Source: Streptomyces sp. B1I3 (GTDB taxonomy: Bacteria; Actinomycetota; Actinomycetes; Streptomycetales; Streptomycetaceae). Taken from it: a stretch of 64,000 nt of DNA. The stretch covers positions 6,656,501-6,720,500 of the forward strand of contig NZ_JAUSYD010000001.1 in the NCBI RefSeq assembly GCF_030816615.1, given 5' to 3'. Shown here piece by piece: positions 17,214-26,310 of this stretch (within the stretch, counting starts at the first letter, position 1; each line of letters opens with the position of its first letter). The notes under the pieces are model-generated. The model was not told the origin of the DNA. It saw nothing but the letters and a program-made list of their open reading frames with translations, and made no database searches. The translations under genes and the position numbers were made by a program.

Positions 17214-17249
17214 GCCCGGCGGCGACGGTGGTGCCGGTCGCCGCCGGGC
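17214..17249 (-). terminator. Terminator of the chitinase gene
   Basis: 13-bp perfect stem GCCCGGCGGCGAC / GTCGCCGCCGGGC with a 10-base loop, 15 bp past the chitinase stop. Confidence 0.85.
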
Positions 17250-17263
17250 GGTCGGTGCCGGGT

Positions 17264-19612
17264 TCAGCAGCTCCCGAGGTCCTGCCAGACACCCCACTCA
17301 CCGGTGCTGCCGGGCGTCTCGCCCTTGGTCCACCACTTGGCCTTCCACGTGTGTGAGCCGTGGCTCACGGACGCCCCCGCTCCGTACTCCGCCGTCGCGC
17401 TCCAGGCCGCCGCGGTGCAGGTGCCGGGAGTCGGCGTCGGAGTCGGTGTCGGCGTCGGTGTCGGGGTCGGTGTGGGTCCGGTTCCGGTGCCCGGCTGGAC
17501 GACGGTGGTTCCGCGTGCCAGGTCCCCGGCTAGGGAGTACGTGGCACCGCCGAAGGTCACCGTCCAGTTGGAGGGCGTCGAGGTCGGCAGGTAGTACACG
17601 AAGTCCAGCTGTACCGAGGCGCCCGGGGCGAGCGTCTGCCAGGCGGGCAGCTTCAGCGACACGCGGTTGTAGTCGCCCTTCAGGCCGCCGACGTTGTTCG
17701 CCGCGGTGTGGTCGCTGCGGACGATGGTGGTGCCGAAGCCCGACTGGTCCTTGGCGTTGGCCGGGGCGGAGGTCGCGTAGTCGAACCGGAACTCCGTGCC
17801 GCCCGGCAGGGTCGCCGTCGTGTTGTTGGTGATCTTCAGCTTCGGGCCGATCGGGTAGTTCGAGTCGCCGAGCGGGAACTGCTCGAACGCCACGTCGATG
17901 TCCAGGGCCTTGGCCGGCAGGTCGACGGTCGACCGGGTGGCACCGTACGGGGTGGCCGACCTGAACTTCTCGTACATCGCGGACGTCAGCGTGGAGCCGG
18001 GCTCGTACTGGCCCTTGGCGGCGTTCCAGCCGTAGTCGCCGGCCAGCTCCCAGATCATCGTGCCGCCGATGCCCCTGTCGACGACGAAGTCCGCCTTGGC
18101 GGCCACCGACTGCTCGTCCTCGGTGGAGAGGAAGACCTTCTTCTCGGCGTTCCACAGCCAGGGCGCGACCAGCGTCGCGTCGTAGTTGCGGGCGTAGGTG
18201 CCGGTCAGCTTCGTGCCGGCGGGGAAGCCGTACCGGGTGACGTAGTCGCCCACGACACCCTTCTCCAGGTTCTTCGCGTGCCACATCGGGTTGGAGCCGG
18301 CCGGGGACTCCTTGCCGTTCGTGTCCAGGTCGTGCCAGAGGTTGTCGATACCGACGGCACCGTCACCGCACTTCGTCAGCCCGGCGCCCGCGGGGCAGTC
18401 GGTGGTGGCGGCCCTGCCCCACAACCCGTTCGTGCCGCCCTGCACGTTCTTGAAGCCGCGGGTGTAGTAGGGCAGCCCGATGTTGATCCGGCCGGGCGGC
18501 ATGGAACCGCGGAAGTAGTGGTACGCCCAGTCGGTGTTGAGGTAGCCGGTCCCGCCGTACTGGGACGTCGAGTAGACGCCTGCCTGGGCCAGTTCGGCAT
18601 CCTTGCCGTCGTCGAAGAGGGAGGCGTTCGGGCCGACGTACTCGTTCCAGGCGCCGTGCAGGTCGTAGGACATGATGTTCACGTAGTCCAGGTACTTCTG
18701 GACCTGGAAGGTCTCCATGCCGCGCAGCAGATAGCCGGAGGAGGGGGCCGCGACGGTCAGCAGGTAGTGCGTGCCGTCGGCGGCGGATGCGCGGTCCAGC
18801 TTCTCGCGCAGCGTCTTCATCAGCGCGCCGTAGCCCTTGACGAGACCGGCCCGGCGGGCGTTGGCCAGGGTGTGGTCGAGCGGGTTGCCGGCGTCCTTCA
18901 TCGTCGTCGGGTACTCGTAGTCGATGTCGACGCCGTTGAAGCCGTACTTCTTGATGAACGCGACGGTCGAGTCGGCGAAGGTGTCGATGCCCTTCTGGTT
19001 GACCGAGCCGTCGGCGTTCGTGGCCATCGAGTAGAAGCCGCCCGAGTCCACCCGGGCGCCCTTGTCGTCGAAGTAGCCGCCGGTCTCGGCCCAGCCGCCC
19101 ACCGAGACCAGGGTCTTCACGGCCGGATGCTGCTTCTTGAACTTGTTGAGCAGGTTGAAGTGGCCCTTGTAGGGGAGACCGGGGTCCATCTCGGCGCCCG
19201 CCACGCCCGGCCAGGTCATCCCGGTGGAGGCGTTCTGCGGGCCGTCGGTGCCGACGGAGATCTTGTTGTCACCGCCGATGTGCGCGAACGCGTAATTCAG
19301 ATGGGTGACCTTGTCCCACGGGATGTCCGGGGCGAGGTAGGCCGGCGTGCCGTCCTTGCCGGTCCGCCAGCCGGTGAAGTACCCGATGACGCGCCGCTGG
19401 TGGTCGGCGCCCATCTTCTCGCGGCCCTCGGAGTCGTAGACCGAGCAGTACGGCACGTCGACGCCGGGGGTCCGGTAGAGCCCGTCGGGCCGGCAGGACT
19501 CCTGGTCGGCTGCGGCGGCCGACGGAGTCGCGGTGAGCGAGCCCAGCAGCAGTCCGGCTGCGGCTGCGCCGGCTGCCAGCAGGGTGGCTCTCGCACGGGT
19601 GGGGGACAGCAT
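17264..19612 (-). CDS. Secreted GH18 chitinase with C-terminal chitin-binding module
   Basis: 782 residues. Sec signal peptide 1-35 (ATLLAAGAAAAGLLLGSL, then ATPSAAAA). GH18 barrel about 70-540: substrate motif KTLVSVGGW, catalytic FNGVDIDYEYP with the acid Glu kept but the first Asp of DxxDxDxE replaced by Asn, and VNIMSYDLHG. Then a CBM-like beta domain to about 715, a Pro-Thr linker and a short CBM5/12 chitin-binding module with AAWSATAEYGAGASVSH and WKAKWW. It degrades chitin outside the cell. Expression is probably chitin-induced through the paired 12-bp repeats at 19726-19759. Confidence 0.95.
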   Translation of the reverse strand: MLSPTRARATLLAAGAAAAGLLLGSLTATPSAAAADQESCRPDGLYRTPGVDVPYCSVYDSEGREKMGADHQRRVIGYFTGWRTGKDGTPAYLAPDIPWDKVTHLNYAFAHIGGDNKISVGTDGPQNASTGMTWPGVAGAEMDPGLPYKGHFNLLNKFKKQHPAVKTLVSVGGWAETGGYFDDKGARVDSGGFYSMATNADGSVNQKGIDTFADSTVAFIKKYGFNGVDIDYEYPTTMKDAGNPLDHTLANARRAGLVKGYGALMKTLREKLDRASAADGTHYLLTVAAPSSGYLLRGMETFQVQKYLDYVNIMSYDLHGAWNEYVGPNASLFDDGKDAELAQAGVYSTSQYGGTGYLNTDWAYHYFRGSMPPGRINIGLPYYTRGFKNVQGGTNGLWGRAATTDCPAGAGLTKCGDGAVGIDNLWHDLDTNGKESPAGSNPMWHAKNLEKGVVGDYVTRYGFPAGTKLTGTYARNYDATLVAPWLWNAEKKVFLSTEDEQSVAAKADFVVDRGIGGTMIWELAGDYGWNAAKGQYEPGSTLTSAMYEKFRSATPYGATRSTVDLPAKALDIDVAFEQFPLGDSNYPIGPKLKITNNTTATLPGGTEFRFDYATSAPANAKDQSGFGTTIVRSDHTAANNVGGLKGDYNRVSLKLPAWQTLAPGASVQLDFVYYLPTSTPSNWTVTFGGATYSLAGDLARGTTVVQPGTGTGPTPTPTPTPTPTPTPTPGTCTAAAWSATAEYGAGASVSHGSHTWKAKWWTKGETPGSTGEWGVWQDLGSC

Positions 19613-19725
19613 GTGTTGTTCCTCCTGGGGAGGTCGGCTGACACAACTGGCAAGCGGGGGAGTTGCACGGGCCCGGGTGTGCGCACACCCGGCAGGCGTA
19701 CCTCGGAGGTGACGCAGAGATTAAG

Positions 19726-19759
19726 AGGACTAGACCAGTGAGTCAATAGGTCTGGACCA
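19726..19759 (-). promoter_or_regulatory. Chitinase promoter with paired 12-bp repeats (DasR/Reg-type sites)
   Basis: On the minus strand TGGTCCAGACCT (19759-19748) and TGGTCTAGTCCT (19737-19726) are separated by exactly 10 bp that contain TTGACT, a -35-like box. TGGTCCAGACCT is the known direct repeat of Streptomyces chitinase promoters, bound by chitin-responsive regulators such as DasR. Confidence 0.8.
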
Positions 19760-19878
19760 TTTCGCCGGCAAGTGGGCCAGGACCCGCTCACGGCAGGCGC
19801 TGTGAGCCGCCCCACAGCAGGCACCCGTTCGGCTCAAGGCGGGCCGTGGCACAATGAGTGCTGTACCAGCAGCAGCGC

Positions 19879-20069
19879 ACTCCGGGGTCGGTGCAATTCC
19901 GAACCGGCGGTTATAGTCCGCGACCCGTCCGCATCCAGCGGCCGGTTGACCAGGTGGGATTCCTGGACCGACGGTTAAAGTCCGGATGGGAGGCAGTGCG
20001 CGGCGGGCCGTCACAGGTACGCCGCCGTAGGCGGATGCGTTCCGGGAGATCCCGGGACATGCGCATCCG
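19879..20069 (+). ncRNA. FMN riboswitch (RFN element) upstream of the riboflavin operon
   Basis: Conserved RFN blocks appear in order: GGGGTCGGTGCAATTCCGAA, CCGGCGGTTATAGTCCGCGA, GACCAGGTGGGATTCCTGGA, CCGACGGTTAAAGTCCGGAT and GGGAGGCAGTGCG, spanning about 19879-20005. A hairpin with CGGATGCG/CGCATCCG at 20032-20069 follows as a likely expression platform. Binding of FMN should reduce expression of ribD and the genes after it. Confidence 0.95.
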
Positions 20070-20162
20070 TGCCTTCGGTTTCGGCGTTCCCTGTTGCGTT
20101 CCGCTTCATCTGTCGTCATCGACAGGCCCCGGAGTCCGTGCCCGAAGAGGCAGGAGGACCCG

Positions 20163-21263
20163 GTGGCAACCGCAGCCGACATCACCGCCATGCGGCGCGC
20201 AGTCACGCTCGCAGCCCGCGGTCTCGGCGCCACCAGCCCCAACCCGGTCGTCGGATGCGTCGTCCTCGACGCCACCGGGCAGCCGGCCGGTGAGGGCTAC
20301 CACCGGCGCGCCGGCGGGCCGCACGCCGAGGTCCACGCCCTGCGCGAGGCCGGCGAAGCCGCCCGGGGCGGCACCGCCTACGTCACCCTCGAACCCTGCA
20401 ACCACACGGGCCGCACCGGCCCCTGCGCCCAGGCACTCCTGGACGCCGGTGTCCGCCGCGTCGTGTACGCGGTCGGCGACCCGAACCCGCAGGCCACGGG
20501 CGGTGCGGACACCTTGCGCGCCGCAGGCGTCCAGGTGGAGCAGGGCCTCCTCGCCGAAGAGGCGGAGGCGGGCAACAGGGCCTGGCTCACCTCGGTGCGG
20601 CTGGGCCGGCCCTACGTCCTGTGGAAGTACGCGGCCAGTCTCGACGGCCGTATCGCCGCCGCCGACGCCACCAGCCGCTGGATCACCTCGCCCGAGTCCC
20701 GCGCCGACGTCCACCGGCTGCGCGCCGAGGCCGACGCCGTCGTGGTCGGGTCCGGCACCGCCCGCACCGACGACCCGCAGCTGGGGGTACGCGGTATCGA
20801 GGGCGCCGTGCAGCCGCTCCGGGTGGTCGTCGACACGGCCGCCACCGCCGTCCGGCCCGGAGCCCGGGTCCTGGACGACACCGCGCCGACCCTGGTCGCC
20901 GTCGCCGAGGACGCGGACACCGCTCACCTCCCCGAAGAGGTCGTGCTGCGGCTCCCGCGAGCCGCCACCGGCCCCGGGCTGGACATCGCGGCCCTGCTCG
21001 CGGCCCTGCACGCACGCGGCATCCGCTCCGTACTCCTCGAAGGCGGGCCCGTCCTGGCCGGCTCCTTCGTCGCCGCGGGAGCGGTCGACACCGTCGTCGG
21101 CTATCTCGCCCCGGTCCTTCTCGGCGCGGGCCCCGCGGCCCTCTCCGACGCCGGAATCTCCACCATCTCCCAGGCGTTGCGCCTCGACGTGACCGGGACC
21201 GCCCGTTTCGGCCCCGATCTGCGCATCACCGCCGTCCCCGTTCCTGCTCGGAAGGGAAACTGA
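20163..21263 (+). CDS. ribD: Bifunctional riboflavin biosynthesis deaminase/reductase RibD
   Basis: 366 residues from GTG 20163, with AGGAGG 5 bp upstream; an upstream ATG would lie too near the riboswitch. The deaminase domain (1-145) has the zinc site GPHAEVHAL and PCNHTGRTGPCAQAL. The reductase domain (150-366) has LWKYAASLDGRIA, STSRWITSPESR-type contacts and LLEGGPVLAGSF. It converts the GTP cyclohydrolase II product in two steps to the ribitylaminouracil phosphate. It is the first gene behind the FMN riboswitch. Confidence 0.95.
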   Translation: MATAADITAMRRAVTLAARGLGATSPNPVVGCVVLDATGQPAGEGYHRRAGGPHAEVHALREAGEAARGGTAYVTLEPCNHTGRTGPCAQALLDAGVRRVVYAVGDPNPQATGGADTLRAAGVQVEQGLLAEEAEAGNRAWLTSVRLGRPYVLWKYAASLDGRIAAADATSRWITSPESRADVHRLRAEADAVVVGSGTARTDDPQLGVRGIEGAVQPLRVVVDTAATAVRPGARVLDDTAPTLVAVAEDADTAHLPEEVVLRLPRAATGPGLDIAALLAALHARGIRSVLLEGGPVLAGSFVAAGAVDTVVGYLAPVLLGAGPAALSDAGISTISQALRLDVTGTARFGPDLRITAVPVPARKGN

Positions 21264-21890
21264 GTGTTCACCGGAATTGTCGAAGAACTGGGTGAGGTCA
21301 CCGCCGTCGAGAAGCTCGGCGACGCCTCGCGCTTCCGGCTGCGTGGCCCCGTGGTCACCGAAGGCGCCGGACACGGTGACTCCATCGCCGTCAACGGCGT
21401 CTGCCTCACCGTCGTGGACCTCGGCGAACACGAGTTCACCGCCGATGTGATGGCCGAGACGCTGAGCCGTTCGAGCCTGGGCGCGCTCACGGCCGGCTCC
21501 CGGGTCAACCTGGAGCGGCCCATGGCGCTCGGCGGCCGGCTCGGCGGGCACATCGTCCAGGGCCACGTGGACGGCACGGGCCGCATCATCGAGCGCAAAA
21601 TCTCCGAGAACTGGGAGATCGTCAAGATCTCCCTTCCCGCGGACCTGACCCGCTACGTGGTGGAGAAGGGCTCGATCACCGTCGACGGCGTCAGCCTGAC
21701 CGTCGTCGACGCCGGGCCGGACTACTTCACCATCAGCCTCATCCCGACCACCCTGGCGCTGACGACGCTGGGCATCAAGGAGCCGGGCGACCCCGTCAAC
21801 CTCGAGGTGGACGTCCTCGCGAAGTACGTCGAGAGGCTGCTCGGCGCCGGCGCCGGCCCCGCGACGAAGCCCGGGGAGCCGGTCGCATGA
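21264..21890 (+). CDS. ribE: Riboflavin synthase alpha chain
   Basis: 208 residues. The two lumazine-binding repeats start at MFTGIVEELGEV and at GGRLGGHIVQGHVDGTG. It makes riboflavin from two lumazine molecules. The GTG start follows the ribD stop without any gap, with GGAAGGGAA inside the end of ribD, so translation is coupled. Confidence 0.95.
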   Translation: MFTGIVEELGEVTAVEKLGDASRFRLRGPVVTEGAGHGDSIAVNGVCLTVVDLGEHEFTADVMAETLSRSSLGALTAGSRVNLERPMALGGRLGGHIVQGHVDGTGRIIERKISENWEIVKISLPADLTRYVVEKGSITVDGVSLTVVDAGPDYFTISLIPTTLALTTLGIKEPGDPVNLEVDVLAKYVERLLGAGAGPATKPGEPVA

Positions 21891-22531
21891 GCATCCTGGA
21901 CTGGCTGAACTCGGAGGCGTTCACCGCCTTCGGGCAGCACATCATCTGGTCGGACATGATCGGCAACACGATCGGTCTGATCGCCCTGGCCCTCGGCTGG
22001 CTCCGGTCCGTGTGGACCTGGCCCGCCCAGCTCCTGTCCGGCCTCGTGCTCATCGCAGCCAACGTCTCCGTGCAGCAGGCGGGCAGCGTCGGCAAGCAGC
22101 TGATCGTCGTCGCCGTCGCCGTATGGGGCTGGCAGCAGTGGACCCGCGGCAGGCAGAAGGCACAGGACGGTTCCATCGCCGTACGCTTCGCCACCTGGCG
22201 CGAACGCGCGTACCTGGTGGGCGGCGCCGCCCTCGGCACCCTCGCCGTCGGGGCGCTGTTCACCGCCTTCCCGTCGCTCTCCTGGAGCCCGTGGGCGGAC
22301 GCGTACATCTTCGCCGGCACGCTCGTGGCGATGCTCGCCCAGGCCCGCGGCATGGTCGAGTTCTGGTTCGCCTGGCTGCTCGTCGACCTCGTCGGGGTCC
22401 CGCTCAACTTCCACAGCGGACTCGCCTTCTCCGGTCTCATCTACGTCGTCTACGGCGCCCTCGTCCTGTGGGGCATGCGCGACTGGTGGCTGCGTACGCG
22501 GACACCCGCTCTGGAAGGAGCCACGGCATGA
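21887..22531 (+). CDS. ribM: PnuC-like riboflavin transporter RibM
   Basis: 214 residues with seven or so membrane segments and the PnuC-family W/N pattern (ALALGWLRSVWTWPAQLLSG, WGWQQW, LVDLVGVPLNFHSGL). In Streptomyces the PnuC homologue inside the rib cluster is RibM (PnuX), reported to import riboflavin and roseoflavin by facilitated diffusion. The ATG overlaps the ribE stop by 4 bp. It lies behind the FMN riboswitch with the synthesis genes, so uptake and synthesis share one signal. Confidence 0.88.
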   Translation: MSILDWLNSEAFTAFGQHIIWSDMIGNTIGLIALALGWLRSVWTWPAQLLSGLVLIAANVSVQQAGSVGKQLIVVAVAVWGWQQWTRGRQKAQDGSIAVRFATWRERAYLVGGAALGTLAVGALFTAFPSLSWSPWADAYIFAGTLVAMLAQARGMVEFWFAWLLVDLVGVPLNFHSGLAFSGLIYVVYGALVLWGMRDWWLRTRTPALEGATA

Positions 22532-23817
22532 CTGCCCAGCCCACCTGGCTGCACGACCGCACCCCCGAGAGCCTCTCCCTCGACCCCGTCGAACAGGCGA
22601 TCCGCGACATCGCCGCGGGACGGCCCGTCGTCGTCGTCGACGACGAGGACCGGGAGAACGAGGGTGACCTCGTCATCGCCGCCGAGAAGGCGACCCCCGA
22701 GATCATCGCCTTCATGATGAGCGAGTGCCGCGGCCTGATCTGCGCGCCCATGGAGGACGACGAACTGGAACGCCTCCAGCTCCCCCAGATGGTCGAACAC
22801 AACACCGAGTCGATGAAGACCGCCTTCACCGTCTCCGTGGACGCCTCCGCCGCACACGGGGTGAGCACCGGTATCTCCGCCGCCGACCGGGCCACCACCC
22901 TGCGGATGCTGGCCGGCGGTGTCGCGGGCCCCGGCGACTTCGTACGACCCGGCCACGTCTTCCCGCTCCGCGCCCGCTCCGGTGGTGTCCTCGTCCGCAA
23001 CGGACACACCGAGGCAGCCGTGGACCTCGCCCGGCTCGCCGGACTGCGGCCGGCCGGCGCCATCGTCGAGATCGCCGGCGAGGACGGCGTGATGCTCCGC
23101 CTGCCCGAACTCGTCCCGTTCGCCCGCAAGCACGGCCTCACGATCATCTCCATCGAGGACCTGATCGCCTACCGGCGCAGCGCCGAACCGACCGTCCGCC
23201 GGGAGGCCGAGGTCCGGCTGCCCACCGCCTTCGGCCCGTTCACCGCCTACGGCTACCGCTCGACCGTCGACGGCGTCGAGCACGTCGCACTCGTCCACGG
23301 CGACATCGGCGACGGCCAGGACGTGCTCGTACGCGTCCACTCCGAGTGCCTGACCGGCGACATCTTCCAGTCGCAGCGCTGCGACTGCGGCCCGCAGCTC
23401 CACGCCTCCATGGAACGCGTCACGGCGGAGGGGCGCGGCGTCGTCGTCTACCTGCGCGGCCACGAGGGCCGCGGCATCGGGCTGCTGTCCAAGCTGCGGG
23501 CCTACGAACTCCAGGAGCGCGGCGCCGACACCCTCGACGCCAACCTCGAGCTCGGCCTGCCGGCCGACGCCCGGGACTACGCGGCGGGCGCCCAGATCCT
23601 CAGCGACCTCGGCGTCCACTCGCTCCGGCTCATGACCAACAACCCGGAGAAGACGGCCGCCCTCGTCAGGCACGGCCTCGGAATCACCGGACGCGAACCC
23701 ATGCCCGTCCAGGCCGGTGAGCACAACCTCCACTACCTGCGCACCAAGCGCGACCGCATGGGACACGACCTGCCCTGGCTCGACCCCATCACCGTGTCGA
23801 CCTGCGGCAACCAGTAA
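22528..23817 (+). CDS. ribBA: Bifunctional DHBP synthase / GTP cyclohydrolase II
   Basis: 429 residues. The dihydroxybutanone phosphate synthase part (about 20-215) has VVVDDEDRENEGDL and ECRGLICAPM. The GTP cyclohydrolase II part (about 225-420) has the zinc site SECLTGDIFQSQRCDCG, GHEGRGIGL and TNNPEKTAAL. It supplies both precursors of riboflavin. ATGA overlap with ribM; GGAAGGAG 8 bp before the start. Confidence 0.95.
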   Translation: MTAQPTWLHDRTPESLSLDPVEQAIRDIAAGRPVVVVDDEDRENEGDLVIAAEKATPEIIAFMMSECRGLICAPMEDDELERLQLPQMVEHNTESMKTAFTVSVDASAAHGVSTGISAADRATTLRMLAGGVAGPGDFVRPGHVFPLRARSGGVLVRNGHTEAAVDLARLAGLRPAGAIVEIAGEDGVMLRLPELVPFARKHGLTIISIEDLIAYRRSAEPTVRREAEVRLPTAFGPFTAYGYRSTVDGVEHVALVHGDIGDGQDVLVRVHSECLTGDIFQSQRCDCGPQLHASMERVTAEGRGVVVYLRGHEGRGIGLLSKLRAYELQERGADTLDANLELGLPADARDYAAGAQILSDLGVHSLRLMTNNPEKTAALVRHGLGITGREPMPVQAGEHNLHYLRTKRDRMGHDLPWLDPITVSTCGNQ

Positions 23818-23843
23818 GTACCGACGAAACACTCAGGAGAGAC

Positions 23844-24329
23844 ATGAGCGGCAAGGGCGCACCCGAACTGTCCGTACGCAACTGCGGTGACCTGCGGGTG
23901 GCCGTCATCGCGGCCCAGTGGCACGAGAAGGTCATGGACGGACTCGTCGACGGGGCCCTGCGCGCCCTGCACGACCTCGGCATCGACGAGCCGACGCTGC
24001 TCCGGGTCCCCGGCAGCTTCGAGCTCCCGGTGGTCGCCAAGGTCCTCGCCGGCCGCGGCTACGACGCGATCGTCGCCCTCGGGGTGATCATCCGCGGTGG
24101 CACCCCCCACTTCGAGTACGTGTCCCAGGGCGTCACCAACGGCCTCACCCAGGTCACCGTCGACACCGGGGTCCCCGTCGGCTTCGGCGTCCTCACCTGT
24201 GACACCGAGGAACAGGCGCTGGACCGGGCCGGGCTCGAGGGCTCCAACGAGGACAAGGGGCACGAAGCGGTCACCGCTGCCGTCGCCACCGCCGCAACAC
24301 TGCGCACCGTCAGCGAACCCTGGCGCTGA
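23844..24329 (+). CDS. ribH: 6,7-dimethyl-8-ribityllumazine synthase
   Basis: 161 residues. The lumazine synthase signature is VPGSFELPVVAKVLA, GVIIRGGTPHFEYVSQGVTN (contains the catalytic His) and GFGVLTCDTEEQALDRA. It should form an icosahedral 60-mer. CAGGAGAG precedes the ATG, 26 bp after ribBA. Confidence 0.95.
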   Translation: MSGKGAPELSVRNCGDLRVAVIAAQWHEKVMDGLVDGALRALHDLGIDEPTLLRVPGSFELPVVAKVLAGRGYDAIVALGVIIRGGTPHFEYVSQGVTNGLTQVTVDTGVPVGFGVLTCDTEEQALDRAGLEGSNEDKGHEAVTAAVATAATLRTVSEPWR

Positions 24330-24364
24330 GCAGCGGTCCGGGACCCCGTATTCTAAGGACCATC

Positions 24365-24637
24365 ATGGCGAACAAAACCTTCGAAGAGCTCTTCGCCGAG
24401 CTGCAGCTCAAGGCCGCCGACGGCGACCCCTCCACCTCCCGTACCGCCGAACTGGTGGACAAGGGCGTGCATGCCATCGGCAAGAAGGTCGTCGAGGAGG
24501 CCGCCGAGGTCTGGATGGCCGCCGAATACGAGGGCAAGGAAGCCGCCGCCGAGGAGATCTCCCAGCTCCTGTACCACGTCCAGGTGATGATGGTCGCCCG
24601 CGGAATCTCCCTCGACGACGTCTACGCCCACCTCTGA
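24365..24637 (+). CDS. hisE: Phosphoribosyl-ATP diphosphatase
   Basis: 90 residues, the usual length. All-alpha NTP-PPase fold with KKVVEEAAEVWMAAEYEGKE and ISQLLYHVQVMMVARG. Second step of histidine synthesis. Start 35 bp after ribH; AAGGACC sits just before the ATG. Confidence 0.95.
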   Translation: MANKTFEELFAELQLKAADGDPSTSRTAELVDKGVHAIGKKVVEEAAEVWMAAEYEGKEAAAEEISQLLYHVQVMMVARGISLDDVYAHL

Positions 24638-24723
24638 GCCTCCGGCACACCGAGCCCGGCCCTCATCGGCACCCGGCTCCGCACGTCCCCGAACATCCCT
24701 TCGCACAAAGGAAACCCGCCCTC

Positions 24724-25572
24724 ATGCTGCGCATCGCCGTCCCCAACAAGGGTGCACTCTCCGGGCCTGCGATGGCGATGCTCCATGAGGCCGGCTACCA
24801 GCAGCGCAAGGAGTCGAAGGAACTCGTCCTCGTCGACCCCGCCAACGAGGTCGAATTCTTCTACCTCCGGCCGCGCGACATCGCGATCTACGTCAGTTCC
24901 GGCCGCCTGGACATCGGCATCACCGGCCGCGACCTGCTGCTCGACTCCGCCGCCGAGGCCGAGGAGATCCTCCAGCTCGGCTTCGCCCGGTCCACCTTCC
25001 GCTACGCCACCAAGCCCGGAACGGCGACCGGCCCGCAGGACTTCGACGGCATGACGATCGCCACCTCCTACGAGGGCATCGTCGCCAAGCACCTCGCCGA
25101 CGTGGGCGTCAACGCCTCCGTCGTCCACCTCGACGGCGCGGTGGAGACGGCCGTCGAACTCGGCGTCGCCCAGGTCATCGCCGACGTCGTCGAGACCGGC
25201 ACCAGCCTGCGCAACGCCGGACTGGAAGTCATCGGCGAGCCGATCATGACGTCCGAAGCCGTCGTGATCCGCCGCACGGGCGCCCCCGCCGACGACCCCA
25301 AGGTCCAGCAGTTCCTGCGCCGCCTGCAGGGCGTCCTCGTCGCACGCAGCTACGTGATGATGGACTACGACTGCCGCGTCGAGCACCTGGAGCGAGCCGT
25401 GGCCCTCACCCCGGGCCTGGAGTCGCCGACCATCTCGCCCCTGCACCACGAGGGCTGGGTCGCCGTCCGTTCCATGGTCGCCGCCAAGGAAGCCCAGCGG
25501 ATCATGGACGACCTGTACGAGCTCGGCGCCCGTGCCATCCTCACGACGGCCATCCACGCCTGCCGCCTCTGA
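24724..25572 (+). CDS. hisG: ATP phosphoribosyltransferase, long form
   Basis: 282 residues, so the long HisG with its own regulatory domain and no need for HisZ. LRIAVPNKGAL starts the catalytic part; the PRPP loop is ADVVETGTSLRNAGL; the C-terminal third (from about 205) is the ferredoxin-like histidine-sensing domain (LESPTISPLHHEGW). First step of histidine synthesis. Lies 86 bp after hisE, as is usual in Streptomyces. Confidence 0.95.
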   Translation: MLRIAVPNKGALSGPAMAMLHEAGYQQRKESKELVLVDPANEVEFFYLRPRDIAIYVSSGRLDIGITGRDLLLDSAAEAEEILQLGFARSTFRYATKPGTATGPQDFDGMTIATSYEGIVAKHLADVGVNASVVHLDGAVETAVELGVAQVIADVVETGTSLRNAGLEVIGEPIMTSEAVVIRRTGAPADDPKVQQFLRRLQGVLVARSYVMMDYDCRVEHLERAVALTPGLESPTISPLHHEGWVAVRSMVAAKEAQRIMDDLYELGARAILTTAIHACRL

Positions 25573-25645
25573 CGGCCCCACCCAGTCCGCACCTGCCGCC
25601 CTGGTGACGGCCGGGACCAGAGAACACCGAAGGACGACAGCGCCC

Positions 25646-26127
25646 ATGTCCGCCCCCGCGCCCAGGCCGCCCGAACTCCCCGAACTCCCGGCCACCTTCA
25701 GGCCCACCCGCAGCAGGGTGGTCCTGCTGGCCGTCGGAGCGGCGATGTTCGTCGTCATCACGGCGATCGCGCTGATACTGGAGCAGCTGAGCCCGGGGGA
25801 GCGGACGAGCTTCGTCTTCGTCGCCCTGCTCTTCTTCGGTGTTCTCGCCCTCCTCAGCAGGCCCCGGATCGTCGCGGACGAGTCCGGCGTCACCGTCGTC
25901 AACATCACCCGGACGCGCCGCCTGGCGTGGGCGGAGATCCTGCGCGTCAACCTGCGGGCCGGTGACCCCTGGGTCTTCCTCGACCTCAGCGCGACGGCAC
26001 CAGCCTGCCCGCCCTCGGCATCCAGCCCGGAATCGCCAAGGAGCACGCCATCCGTGACGCCCGTACACTCCGCGCACTCGCCGAATTCCACGGCAGCGGA
26101 GTGAACGGCAGCACGCAGAACGGCTGA
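25646..26127 (+). pseudogene. PH-domain membrane protein with a 2-nt frameshift
   Basis: Starts MSAPAPRPPELPELPATF, then two membrane helices (VVLLAVGAAMFVVITAIALI and FVFVALLFFGVLALL) and a bacterial PH domain (RPRIVADESGVTVVNITRTR, LAWAEILRVNLRAGDPWVFL). At 25991 the text AGCGCGACGG has two extra bases compared with the expected AGCGACGG. In the read frame the protein ends in a Pro/Ser-rich tail at 26104. In the shifted frame it continues GTSLPALGIQPGIAKEHAIR to a stop at 26127, the normal family end. It is either a recent mutation or a sequencing error. Confidence 0.8.
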
Positions 26128-26310
26128 GCCCCCTGCCCCGCACGGCCCGTTCTTGATTACTCTGGAGGGCGGCGGCGCACTGCGCGCCCCGCCCCGCACC
26201 GGAGGCCATGAGGCCCGCGGGGCCTTCCTGCGACCCAAGGAGTGACTCCCTCCAGCAATGGACGGATCGTCCGGTAGTATCTGCGCCGCCCTCCTCCCGG
26301 AGGCGGCGGC

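Noticed and set aside
17708..19741. 677-codon open frame antisense to the chitinase
   Set aside because: Same GC-driven shadow; the minus-strand frame has a complete GH18 enzyme with signal peptide.
26128..26310. Leader of the CNNM gene as a metal riboswitch (M-box or yybP-ykoY)
   Set aside because: I could not find the conserved cores of either class; only GC-rich hairpins are present.
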